From Microtetraspora sp. NBRC 13810 (GTDB lineage: Bacteria; Actinomycetota; Actinomycetes; Streptosporangiales; Streptosporangiaceae), in assembly GCF_030268685.1 (NCBI RefSeq), contig NZ_BSRQ01000023.1, forward strand, positions 1 to 64,000: a stretch of 64,000 nt of DNA. Direction: 5' to 3'. The notes under the pieces are model-generated. The model ran no database searches, was not told where the DNA came from, and worked only from the letters and a program-made list of their open reading frames with translations. The position numbers and the translations under genes are program-made. The first letter of the stretch is position 1. Each line of letters starts with the position of its first letter. Shown piece by piece: positions 6,823-14,891 of this stretch.

Positions 6823-7896
6823 TCAGCGGGCGGCGTGCGCGCGGAGCATGCCGGTGACGGCGGCGGCCCACGGGAACAGCTCGGCGCGGGCGCGCGCCGC
6901 GGCGCCCGCCCGCGGGTCCAGCAGGTCGCACACCGCGCGGGCCAGTTCCGCCGGCTCGGCAGGCACGGCCCGCCCCGCGCCCGTCGCGAGCAGTTCGGGC
7001 AGGGCGCCCTCGTCCGGCGTGACCACCGGCGTGCCGCAGGCCAGCGCCTCCAGGGTGGCCAGGCCGAAGGTCTGCGCCGGCGCGGTGGCGAGCGCCACGT
7101 CCGCGGCGGCGAGCAGCCCGGCCACCTCGGCCCGGGAGGACAGGTGCCCGGCGAAGGACACCGGCAGCCCCTCGGCCGCCTGGCGCAGACGGCCGAGCAA
7201 CGGCCCGTCGCCCGCGACCACCAGGCGCGCGTCCACCCCCGCCCGGCGCAGTTCGGCGAGCGTGCGCACGGCCAGCATGGGGCGCTTGCCGGGGTACAGG
7301 CCGGTCACGGTGGCGAGCAGCACGTCGGCGGTGCCCCGCCAGCGCTGGTCGGCGGCGCCGGGATGGAAGACGGACAGGTCCACGCCGAACGGCACCCGCA
7401 CGACGTTGCGCGCGGCGATCCGCTGGAACTCGGCGGCGCCGTACCGGCTGGCGACCACGATCTTGTCGAAGCGGCGGGACAGGCGGCGGTTCCACGCGTC
7501 GGCCGCGCGCTCGGCGGGCAGCCACGGGCTCGTCCGGAGCAGCGCGTCGAGCCGCCGCCGGGCGACGAGCAGCGCGGGCACGCCGTTGGCCCGCGCCCAT
7601 GGGCCGAGGTAGCCGAGGGTGAGCTGGTCGCAGACCTCCAGCCGGTCGGCGGCGAGGTCTTCGAGCACCCGCAGCAGCGGGCGCCGGTACGCCACCATCC
7701 TGCGCCCGCCGGGGTAGGGCAGCCCCGGCACGGTGCAGCACCAGCCGGACCCGGCGTGCGACCTGCCCGGCTCCGGTCCCGGCCGGACCAGCACGGGATC
7801 GTGGCCGGCGGCGAGGTATCCCCGGCCGAGCTCCTCCAGCACGGTGTCCTCGCCGGTGGCCGGCATACCGAAGCCGACCACCCTGACGATCCTCAT
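6823..7896 (-). CDS. Glycosyltransferase family 4-like protein
   Basis: This 357-residue GT-B glycosyltransferase shows an N-terminal Rossmann half and the C-terminal donor-binding half typical of GT4 enzymes. VTGLYPGKRPMLAVRTLAEL opens the donor domain, and TFGLATLEALACGTPVVTPD (276-295) covers the nucleotide-sugar site; the GT4 EX7E motif is degenerate here. Retaining transfer from a UDP- or GDP-sugar at the cytoplasmic face is expected. The acceptor is unknown. The ATG at 7896 is used because upstream residues are not family-like. It is convergent with the oxidase gene, separated by only 6 bp, and stands alone without cell-wall or polysaccharide genes. Confidence 0.85.
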   Translation of the reverse strand: MRIVRVVGFGMPATGEDTVLEELGRGYLAAGHDPVLVRPGPEPGRSHAGSGWCCTVPGLPYPGGRRMVAYRRPLLRVLEDLAADRLEVCDQLTLGYLGPWARANGVPALLVARRRLDALLRTSPWLPAERAADAWNRRLSRRFDKIVVASRYGAAEFQRIAARNVVRVPFGVDLSVFHPGAADQRWRGTADVLLATVTGLYPGKRPMLAVRTLAELRRAGVDARLVVAGDGPLLGRLRQAAEGLPVSFAGHLSSRAEVAGLLAAADVALATAPAQTFGLATLEALACGTPVVTPDEGALPELLATGAGRAVPAEPAELARAVCDLLDPRAGAAARARAELFPWAAAVTGMLRAHAAR

Positions 7897-8195
7897 GCCG
7901 TCCGCCCCCCGGGACACGCCGTTGTGACCTTCTGGACACGCATCCCGCCATCGTCGAGGCGATCGTTGGCCGTGCGGTGACAACAAACTGTCAGCCCGGC
8001 GAAAGCCACGGAATTGTTCGACCCCCGTGCCCCTTATTTTCCTAAAGAAAAAGAACAAGTACCTCAATCCACAACCAATTACGCCGATTTCACCTGCGAC
8101 AATCTGCGGGAGACCCTACAGAAACGTTCGTGAAACGAAGCAGGGCGATGATGAACACAACCCCCCGTCCCGTTCCGTTGTAGGAGGCCTGACCG
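7897..8195. other. Intergenic region between divergent glycosyltransferase and WS/DGAT genes
   Basis: About 300 bp with an unusually AT-rich core at 8034-8110 (runs of A and T such as CCTAAAGAAAAAGAAC). It probably carries promoters for both flanking genes. No clear -35/-10 pair or operator dyad stands out. GTAGGAGG at 8180-8187 is the ribosome binding site for the WS/DGAT gene. Confidence 0.4.
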
Positions 8196-9815
8196 ATGCG
8201 CCAGTTGACCGCACTCGACGCGCAGTTCCTCCATGCCGAATCGCCCACGACGGCGGCCCATGTGGCGGGGGTGGCGGTGCTGGATCCGGCGTGCGCCTCA
8301 GGTGCGGTCACCAGGGACGCCCTGGTCGTGTTGCTGCGCAGGCGGCTGCACCGGGCGCCCGCGCTGCGGATGCGTCTCGCCGACGTCCCGCTCCGCCTGG
8401 ACCACCCCTACTGGACCGAGGACCGGGACTTCGATCCGGACGACCACGTCTACGAGGTGACCCTCGCCAACCCCGACCTGCTCGCCGAGGAGGTCGGCCG
8501 GATCCACGCCCGGCGGCTGGACCGGCGCCGCCCGCTGTGGGAGATGCACCTGATCCACGGGCTCGCCGGGGGCAGGGTCGCCCTCTACTCCAAGGTGCAC
8601 CACTGCGCGATCGACGGCGTCTCCGGCGCGGAGACCTTGGCCGCCCTGCTCGACCTCTCCCCCGAGCCGCCCGAGCCGTCCAGGCGGGCCGCGGCCCGGC
8701 CCGCCGGTCCCGCCCAGGTCACCGCGCCGGTCACCGCCCCGGGCTCGCTGGCGATGCTGGCGGGCGCCGCCGTCCGCTCCGCGGCCCATCCGCTGCACGC
8801 GCTCGGCTCGCTCTGCCGTACGGTGGCCGACCTGGACGCGCTGCCGCTCACCTCCGGGCTGCCCGGGGCGCGGCTGGTGGCCAAGGCGACCAGGATGCTC
8901 ACCGGGGACACCCGGCCGATGCCGGACCTGCCCGCGCTGCACGTGCCGCGCACCCCGTTCAACGGGCCGATCAGCGCGGAGCGGCGGTTCGCGTACGGGT
9001 CACTGCCGCTGGCCGAGATCAAGCGGGTGGCCAAGGCGTTCGGGATCAGCCTGAACGACGTGGTGATGACGTTGTGCGCGTCGGCGTTGCGCGGCTGGCT
9101 GCGGGAGAACGACGCGCTGCCGGACCGGCCGCTGGTCGCCGGGGTGCCGGTCGCGGTGCGCACGGCCGGGGCCTCGACCGTCGTCGGGAACCAGCTCTCC
9201 GCCATGGTCGCGCCCATGGCCACGGACGTGGCCTGCCCGCGGGAGCGGCTGCTCGCGACCGGCGCCGCCATGCGCGCCGCCAAGCGGCGGTTCGCCTCCT
9301 CACCCGCCACCTGGCTGAGCGAGCTGTCCTCGCTGCTGCCCGCCGCCGTCACCGCGCTGGCGACCGCCCCGGTCTTCCGGCTGGCCTCGGTCGCCTTCCC
9401 GCCGGTCAACCTGATCGTCTCCAACGTGCCGGGACCGCAGTTCCCGCTGTACCTCGGGGGCGCGCGAGTCGAGGCGTACTACCCGATCTCGGTGCTCACC
9501 GACGTGAGCGGCGGGGTCAACATCACCTGCTTCTCCTACGACGGCTCGCTCGACTTCGGCATCGTGGCCTGCCCGCAGCGGATGGCGGACGTGTGGCGGC
9601 TCTTCGAGCATCTCCGCGAGGCGATGTCGGAGCTGTCCGGGCTGTCGGAGCTGTCAGAGCCGCCCGAGCCGCCGGAGTTGTCGGAGCCGCCGGGCGCCGG
9701 CGTGGCGTCCCGCCGTCCGGCCGCACCCGTCGTCGAGGTACCGGCGCCCGCCGAGGCGCAGGCCGCCTCCGTGGCACCGCCCGCGAAGGCCGCGCGGGCC
9801 AAGGTGCCCGCCTGA
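8196..9815 (+). CDS. Wax ester synthase/diacylglycerol acyltransferase (WS/DGAT)
   Basis: This 539-residue enzyme carries the WS/DGAT hallmarks. The catalytic motif HHCAIDG lies at 135-141, preceded by RRPLWEMHLI, and NDVVMTLCASALRGWL lies in the C-terminal domain with a late VSNVPGP block. Such enzymes transfer acyl groups from acyl-CoA to diacylglycerol or fatty alcohol, making triacylglycerol or wax storage lipid at the membrane. The last 75 residues are not part of the fold: they form an ELSEPPEPPELSEPP-like repeat and an Ala/Pro-rich tail. The ATG follows AGGAGG at 8-nt spacing. No lipid genes adjoin it. The neighbour downstream is convergent and separated by a double hairpin. Confidence 0.92.
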   Translation: MRQLTALDAQFLHAESPTTAAHVAGVAVLDPACASGAVTRDALVVLLRRRLHRAPALRMRLADVPLRLDHPYWTEDRDFDPDDHVYEVTLANPDLLAEEVGRIHARRLDRRRPLWEMHLIHGLAGGRVALYSKVHHCAIDGVSGAETLAALLDLSPEPPEPSRRAAARPAGPAQVTAPVTAPGSLAMLAGAAVRSAAHPLHALGSLCRTVADLDALPLTSGLPGARLVAKATRMLTGDTRPMPDLPALHVPRTPFNGPISAERRFAYGSLPLAEIKRVAKAFGISLNDVVMTLCASALRGWLRENDALPDRPLVAGVPVAVRTAGASTVVGNQLSAMVAPMATDVACPRERLLATGAAMRAAKRRFASSPATWLSELSSLLPAAVTALATAPVFRLASVAFPPVNLIVSNVPGPQFPLYLGGARVEAYYPISVLTDVSGGVNITCFSYDGSLDFGIVACPQRMADVWRLFEHLREAMSELSGLSELSEPPEPPELSEPPGAGVASRRPAAPVVEVPAPAEAQAASVAPPAKAARAKVPA

Positions 9816-9855
9816 GAGACGTCGCGCCCGGAGACGTCGCGCCCGGAAAACCAGG

Positions 9856-9932
9856 CGCCCCCGGACCCGCGTGCCGGCGGATCCGGGGGCGTGGTGGCGG
9901 CCCGGCCCCGGGGGGGTGAAAGCCGGGCCGCC
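9856..9932. terminator. Double hairpin between convergent genes
   Basis: Hairpin one pairs CGCCCCCGGA (9856-9865) with TCCGGGGGCG (9882-9891). Hairpin two pairs GGCGGCCCGGC (9896-9906) with GCCGGGCCGCC (9922-9932). Both stems are perfect. Placed between the ends of WS/DGAT (+) and the symporter (-), they can stop transcription from both sides. A 17-bp direct repeat (GAGACGTCGCGCCCGGA) precedes them at about 9815-9847. Confidence 0.7.
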
Positions 9933-9952
9933 TGGGTCCCCAATGGGGTGGT

Positions 9953-11563
9953 TCAGTGGCCGGTCGCCTTCTCGGCGCCGACGCCGGTGAGGGAGCGGAC
10001 CTCCATCTCGGCATACTTGCTGGCGTTGTATTCCTTGCTGAGGATCGTGCCGAGCCAGCCGGCGACGAAGCCGATCGGGATCGACACGATGCCCGGGTTG
10101 GACAGCGGGAACCAGGCGAAGTCCGCACCGGGGAACAGCGCCGTCTCGCTGCCGGACACCACCGGCGAGAAGATCACCAGCAGCAGGGCGGAGACCAGGC
10201 CGCCATAGATCGCCGAGACCGCGCCAGCGGTGTTGAACCGGCGCCAGAACAGGCTGTACAGGATCGCCGGCAGGTTGCCCGAGGCGGCCACCGCGAAGGC
10301 CAGCGCGACCAGGAAGGCCACGTTCAGGCTCTGCGCCAGGATGCCGAGACCGATCGCGACCGCGCCGATGACGAACGCGGCGATCCGGGCGACCAGCACC
10401 TGCTCCTGGTCGGTGGCCCGGCCGCGCTTGAACACGTGGGCGTAGAGGTCGTGCGCGAAGCTGGAGGAGGAGGCCAGCGTCAGACCGGCGACGACCGCGA
10501 GGATGGTCGCGAACGCCACCGCCGCGATCACGGCCAGCAGGATCGTGCCGCCCACCGTGCCGAAGAGCTGCTGGCCTACCGCCTGGGCTAGCAGTGGCGC
10601 GGCCGTGTTACCGCCCTTGTCCGACGCGGCGATCGTGTCGCTGCCGACCAGCGCGGCGGCGCCGAAGCCGAGGACCAGGGTGAGCAGGTAGAAGATGCCG
10701 ATGATGCCGATACCCCAGAGCACCGACTTCCGGGCGTCCTTGGCGGTCGGCACGGTGTAGAAGCGGATCAGGATGTGCGGCAGGCCGGCGGTGCCGAGCA
10801 CCAGGGCGAGCCCGAGGCTGATCAGGTCGATCTTGCCCGCGATGCCCTGGGCCTCGGTGCCGTAGCGCAGGCCGGGGATGAGGAAGGAGTTCCCCTTGCC
10901 GCTCTGGGCGGCGGCCTCGCCGAGCAGCGCGGAGAGGTTGAACCCGAACCTGCCCAGCACCAGCAGCGTGATCAGCGCGGCGCCGGTCATCAGGAGCACG
11001 GCCTTGACGATCTGGACCCAGGTGGTGCCCTTCATGCCGCCGACGACCACGTAGACGATCATCAGCACGCCGACGCCGACGATGGTCAGCGCCTTGCCCA
11101 CCGGGGAGGTGATGCCGAGGAGCAGGCCCACCAGCGCGCCGGCGCCGACCATCTGGGCCAGCAGGTAGAAGATGCTGACCGTGATGGTGGACACGCCGGC
11201 CGCGGTGCGGACCGGGCGCGGGCTCATCCGGAAGGCGAGCACGTCGGCCATGGTGAACTTGCCGGAGTTCCGCATCAGCTCGGCGACCAGCAGCAGCGCC
11301 ACCAGCCAGGCGACCAGGAAGCCGATCGAGTACAGGAAGCCGTCGTAGCCGGACAGCGCGATGATGCCCGCGATGCCGAGGAAGGAGGCGGCCGACATGT
11401 AGTCGCCGCCGATCGCCAGGCCGTTCTGCGCCCCGCTGAAGGACCGGCCGCCGGCGTAGAAGTCGGTGGCGTCCTTGGTGTTCCTGCTCGCCCAGAACGT
11501 GATGCCGAGCGTGGCGGCCACGAAGAGCAGGAACAGAATGGTGGAAAGTGCCTCAGAACTCAC
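9953..11563 (-). CDS. actP: Cation/acetate symporter, SSS family (ActP-like)
   Basis: This 536-residue protein has about 13 hydrophobic segments and the sodium:solute symporter core. ASRNTKDATDFYAGGRSFSG follows the first helix, then NGLAIGGDYMSAASFLGIAG, and HILIRFYTVPTAKDARKS lies in the middle. These are the diagnostic segments of ActP/MctC-type monocarboxylate permeases, which import acetate, propionate or pyruvate. The GTG start (11563) overlaps the stop of the DUF485 gene by 4 bp (GTGA), so the two are translationally coupled as in other actP loci. No acs gene is present in the window. Confidence 0.9.
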   Translation of the reverse strand: MSSEALSTILFLLFVAATLGITFWASRNTKDATDFYAGGRSFSGAQNGLAIGGDYMSAASFLGIAGIIALSGYDGFLYSIGFLVAWLVALLLVAELMRNSGKFTMADVLAFRMSPRPVRTAAGVSTITVSIFYLLAQMVGAGALVGLLLGITSPVGKALTIVGVGVLMIVYVVVGGMKGTTWVQIVKAVLLMTGAALITLLVLGRFGFNLSALLGEAAAQSGKGNSFLIPGLRYGTEAQGIAGKIDLISLGLALVLGTAGLPHILIRFYTVPTAKDARKSVLWGIGIIGIFYLLTLVLGFGAAALVGSDTIAASDKGGNTAAPLLAQAVGQQLFGTVGGTILLAVIAAVAFATILAVVAGLTLASSSSFAHDLYAHVFKRGRATDQEQVLVARIAAFVIGAVAIGLGILAQSLNVAFLVALAFAVAASGNLPAILYSLFWRRFNTAGAVSAIYGGLVSALLLVIFSPVVSGSETALFPGADFAWFPLSNPGIVSIPIGFVAGWLGTILSKEYNASKYAEMEVRSLTGVGAEKATGH

Positions 11564-11889
11564 TGTTCCCTCGCTTCGACCTCGTCGCGGAGCTGGTCGG
11601 CCAGCGGATCGAGCTTCTTCTGCGCGTGCCGCGAGTAAGCCCACGCGATGCCGAAGGTGGACACGAACTGGAGCACACCGAGGACCAGTGCGACGTTGAT
11701 GTTGCCGAGGAGCTTGACGCCCATGAAGTCACGGGCCCAGCCCGACAGCACCACGTACAGCAGGTACCACCCGAGGAACGCGGCGGTCATCGGGAACGTC
11801 CAGGCGCGGAAGCGCCTTTTCAGCTCCTGGAACTGCTCACTTCCCTGTACCTGTTCATACACGGATGATTCATGTTCTTGGGTGGTCAC
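11560..11889 (-). CDS. DUF485 membrane protein partner of ActP
   Basis: The 109-residue protein has two transmembrane helices (about 35-57 and 70-92) separated by the short loop GWARDFMGVKLLG. A charged C-terminal tail ends DPLADQLRDEVEAREQ. This is the DUF485 (YjcH-like) family, nearly always encoded just ahead of an ActP-type symporter; its role in transport or stability is unclear. The GTG at 11889 is selected because GGGAGG lies 8 nt upstream. A Crp-like dyad lies only 19 bp before the start. Stop and next start overlap by 4 bp. Confidence 0.85.
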   Translation of the reverse strand: MTTQEHESSVYEQVQGSEQFQELKRRFRAWTFPMTAAFLGWYLLYVVLSGWARDFMGVKLLGNINVALVLGVLQFVSTFGIAWAYSRHAQKKLDPLADQLRDEVEAREQ

Positions 11890-11907
11890 CGGGCCGCCTC
11901 CCACGAA

Positions 11908-11923
11908 TGTGATGTGGATCACG
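11908..11923. promoter_or_regulatory. Crp/GlxR-type binding site upstream of DUF485-actP
   Basis: TGTGA-TGTGGA-TCACG matches the Crp/GlxR consensus TGTGA-N6-TCACA at 9 of 10 arm positions. It ends 19 bp before the GTG start. A possible -10 box TACGGT on the minus strand lies at 11929-11934, so the dyad would cover the transcription start, a position usual for repression. Acetate permease genes are known Crp/GlxR targets in several bacteria. Confidence 0.55.
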
Positions 11924-12056
11924 CCATACCGTAGGAGGGGACGCTACCCGCCGGGGAGGGGGGTGGGCGGGTTCTTCGCCGAGCCGTCTCCGCGCGGCGT
12001 TCAGCTGGACCCGGTGTGCGATGAAAGGTCGCATATGCGCGACGAACGGTCGCCGG

Positions 12057-13568
12057 TCAGCTCCGGCGTGGCCGCCAGTCGCCGCGGTCCACGTTCAGCA
12101 TCTCGGGAGTGTGCAACCGGACCATGACCCGGGCCACGTCGCCGGGTACCCGGTGCTGCGTGGCCAGCGAGACGACCACCATGACGACGAAGGCGATCGG
12201 CACGGTCCAGGCGGCGGGCTGGGCCAGCAGGGCGCCGGCCATCCCGTGGTGCGGGCCGCCCACGATGGTGGTCAGCACCGCCGTACAGGCCAGGCCGCCG
12301 CCCGCGAGCAGGCCGGCCATCGCGCCCGGCGGGGTGAGCCGCCACCACCAGATGCCCAGCACGAGCAGCGGGCAGAACGACGAGGCGGCGACCGCGAACG
12401 CCAGCCCCACCACGTCGGCCACCGGCAGCGACCGCGTCGTGGACGCGAGCGCCAGCGGCACGATCACGGCGAGCACGGTCGCCACCCGGAACGACCGGAC
12501 GCCCCCGCCGCCCAGGATGTCCTGCGCGATCACGCCCGCCACCGAGACGGTCAGGCCCGAGGAGGTGGACAGGAACGCGGCGAAGGCGCCCGCCGTGACC
12601 AGCGCGGCCAGCAGGTCCCCCGGCGTCCCGCCGAGCAGCCGGGCCGGCAGCGTCAGCACCACCTGGTCGGTCTGCCCCGTCGCCAGCAGGTCCCGCGCGT
12701 AGATCCGGCCCAGCGCCCCGTAGATCGCGGGCAGCAGGTAGAACGCGCCGAGCAGCGAGAGCACCACCAGCGTCGTACGGCGGGCCGCCCGGCCGTCCGG
12801 GTTTGTGTAGAACCGCACCAGCACGTGCGGCAGGCCCATCGTGCCGAGGAACGTCGCGAGGATCAGCGAATAGGTCGAGTAGACGGGATAGTCCCTGCCG
12901 CTGGCCAGCGGCAGCGCCCACGACGCGGAGTCTCCCGCGGGCAGGCCGGGCGCGCCGCGCGCCCGCCAGGCCATCAGCAGGAAGACCAGCGGCAGCGCCA
13001 GCGCGGTGAGCTTCAGCCAGTACTGGAACGCCTGCACGAACGTGATGGACCGCATACCGCCGGACAGCACGTTGACCGCGACCACCACCGCGACCAGCAC
13101 TCCCCCGGCCCAGTCCGGCGCCCCGGTGATCGAGTGCAGCACCACGCCCGCGCTCTGGAACTGCGGCATCAGGTAGAGCCACCCGATCAGCACCACGAGC
13201 ACGCTCGCCGTGCGGCGCACCGCCACCGACGACAGCCGGGCCTCGGCGAAGTCCGGCAGCGTGTAGGCGCCCGAGCGGCGCAGCGGCGCGGAGACCAGCA
13301 CCAGCAGCACCAGGTAGCCGCCGGTCCAGCCGACCGGCAGCCAGAGCATGTCGGCCCCGTAGGCGAGGATGAGCCCGGCGATGCCGAGGAAGGAGGCCGC
13401 CGACAGATACTCGCCGCCGATCGCGGAGGCGTTCCACAGCGGGGAGACCGTGCGGGAGGCGACGTAGAAGTCGGAGGTGGTGCGGGACAGCCGCAGCCCG
13501 AACCCGCCGATGAGCACGGCGGCGACCACCACGACCACGACCGCGGTGACTCCGTACGCGGGGTTCAA
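12057..13568 (-). CDS. Second SSS-family solute symporter (acetate/monocarboxylate type)
   Basis: This 503-residue paralogue of the gene at 9953 has the same landmarks: TTSDFYVASRTVSPLWNA, SAIGGEYLSAASFLGIAG and HVLVRFYTNPDGRAARR, within about 13 membrane spans. It belongs to the branch usually encoded after a LytS/LytTR pair and a small membrane protein in actinomycetes. Monocarboxylate uptake is expected; the exact substrate is not readable. The start is TTG at 13568, with GGAG 6 nt upstream, 20 bp after the small membrane gene's stop. The C-terminal tail RGDWRPRRS is basic. Confidence 0.85.
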   Translation of the reverse strand: MNPAYGVTAVVVVVVAAVLIGGFGLRLSRTTSDFYVASRTVSPLWNASAIGGEYLSAASFLGIAGLILAYGADMLWLPVGWTGGYLVLLVLVSAPLRRSGAYTLPDFAEARLSSVAVRRTASVLVVLIGWLYLMPQFQSAGVVLHSITGAPDWAGGVLVAVVVAVNVLSGGMRSITFVQAFQYWLKLTALALPLVFLLMAWRARGAPGLPAGDSASWALPLASGRDYPVYSTYSLILATFLGTMGLPHVLVRFYTNPDGRAARRTTLVVLSLLGAFYLLPAIYGALGRIYARDLLATGQTDQVVLTLPARLLGGTPGDLLAALVTAGAFAAFLSTSSGLTVSVAGVIAQDILGGGGVRSFRVATVLAVIVPLALASTTRSLPVADVVGLAFAVAASSFCPLLVLGIWWWRLTPPGAMAGLLAGGGLACTAVLTTIVGGPHHGMAGALLAQPAAWTVPIAFVVMVVVSLATQHRVPGDVARVMVRLHTPEMLNVDRGDWRPRRS

Positions 13569-13587
13569 CGGGCTCCGACCCTCCGGG

Positions 13588-13992
13588 TCACCGGCGTTCG
13601 ACCAGCTCGGTGAAGTGCCGTTCGTTGCGCTCGGCGTGCCGCACGTAGAGCCACGCGCCGGCCACGAACGCGGGGTAGATCAGCCCGGCCAGCACCGCCC
13701 ACGGCAGCGGCACCCCGAGCAGCCGCACCTCACCCAGGTCGGGCACGAGCATGAAAAGCACCGGCAGCCCGCACACGACGCAGCCGAGCACCGTGCAGAT
13801 GAACAGCGCGAGCCGGAACTGCGTCCTGACCAGGGAGCGGATGTAGACCTCGCCCAGCCGGGTCTGTTCGTCGATCTCCCGGGTCACCGGGTAACGCGGG
13901 CGGCGGGCGGCCCGCGTCCTCGGGCTGGTCACCACCTCCCGGCGCGGGCGGTCGCCGCCCATCCCGGAGATCCGCCGCGGCCTCTCGGTCAC
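13588..13992 (-). CDS. Small two-helix membrane protein (DUF485-like) of the symporter operon
   Basis: The 134-residue protein has a basic N-terminal tail (about 1-45, TRAARRPRYPVTREID). Two membrane helices follow at about 66-85 and 98-118 (LFICTVLGCVVCGLPVLFML; PWAVLAGLIYPAFVAGAWLY), then a charged end HAERNERHFTELVERR. It occupies the position and has the topology of DUF485 proteins beside ActP. Its GTG start at 13992 overlaps the response-regulator stop by 4 bp, tying it to the two-component system. Direct DUF485 membership is likely but not certain. Confidence 0.75.
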   Translation of the reverse strand: MTERPRRISGMGGDRPRREVVTSPRTRAARRPRYPVTREIDEQTRLGEVYIRSLVRTQFRLALFICTVLGCVVCGLPVLFMLVPDLGEVRLLGVPLPWAVLAGLIYPAFVAGAWLYVRHAERNERHFTELVERR

Positions 13993-14753
13993 CGCGCCCC
14001 CTGTCCCTTGCGCGCCCTGCGGACCAGCAGGTCGCGCAGCTCTCTGGTGTGCCGGCGGCTGACCGGGATCTCGGTGCCGCCGATGCGGACGACGCACCGC
14101 CCGGAGTCGATGTGCAGCTCGTCGATGTGCTTGACGGCCACCAGATGGCTGCGGTGCACCCGGACGAAACCGGAGGAGGCCCACCGTTCCTCCAGGGTGG
14201 CCAGCGAGATGCGGACCAGGTGGCTGCCGCTGGCGGTGTGCAGGCGGGCGTAGTCGCCCTGGGCCTCGACGTACCTGACCTCGGTGCTGGCGACGAACCG
14301 GGTCACGCCGCCCAGTTCGACCGGGATCGTGTCCGGCTCCCTGGCCGGTACGGCCTCCGGCTCGGTGAGCTCGGTGGCGACGCACACCCGCCTGATCGCC
14401 TCGGCCAGCCGTTCCGGGCGGACCGGTTTGAGCAGGTAGTCCTCGGCCTTGATCTCGAAGGCGTCCACCGCGTGGTCCTCGTAGGCCGTGACGAAGACGA
14501 TCTTGGGCGGGTTGGCGAACTGGGACAGCAGCCGGCCCAGCACCACGCCGTCCAGGCCGCGCATCCTGATGTCCAGGAACGCGGCGTCCATCGGCCGTCC
14601 GTCGGCGATGGCCCGGTCCAGCAGCCGCAGCGCCGCGGCGCCGTCCCTGGCCAGCGCCACCTCGCCGATCCGCGGATCGGCGCGCAGCATGTAGGCGAGG
14701 TCCTCCAGGGCGGGCAGTTCGTCGTCCACCGCCAGGACACGCAGGCCGGGCAC
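13989..14753 (-). CDS. LytTR-family response regulator
   Basis: This 254-residue regulator has a receiver domain (1-125) with acidic pair D10-D11, phospho-acceptor D61 in FLDIRM, and Lys in YLLKPVRP. The LytTR DNA-binding domain occupies about 145-245 (TRFVASTEVRYVEAQGDYAR; FVRVHRSHLVAVKHID). LytTR proteins bind direct repeats and are typically partnered with LytS-type kinases; this one is encoded after such a kinase. The second GTG (14753) is chosen over 14759 because GGAGGGG is 7 nt from it. It probably activates one or both downstream symporter genes in response to an external carboxylate (inference from gene order). Confidence 0.9.
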   Translation of the reverse strand: MPGLRVLAVDDELPALEDLAYMLRADPRIGEVALARDGAAALRLLDRAIADGRPMDAAFLDIRMRGLDGVVLGRLLSQFANPPKIVFVTAYEDHAVDAFEIKAEDYLLKPVRPERLAEAIRRVCVATELTEPEAVPAREPDTIPVELGGVTRFVASTEVRYVEAQGDYARLHTASGSHLVRISLATLEERWASSGFVRVHRSHLVAVKHIDELHIDSGRCVVRIGGTEIPVSRRHTRELRDLLVRRARKGQGAR

Positions 14754-14891
14754 CGTCACTCCCCTCCGGCGTGCCCGCGAACACACCGATCGCTGCGATT
14801 TCCGCGGCTTCCACTAGCTCGTGATGAAACAGGGGCGAGAAGTCAACGGCGTCACGGCGGGGTCACAGCTCGGCCGAATGCTCCGCGAGGC

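Noticed and set aside
12021-13613. 530-codon plus-strand frame opposite the second symporter
   Set aside because: His/Arg/Gln-rich shadow of a clear membrane transporter; no domain.
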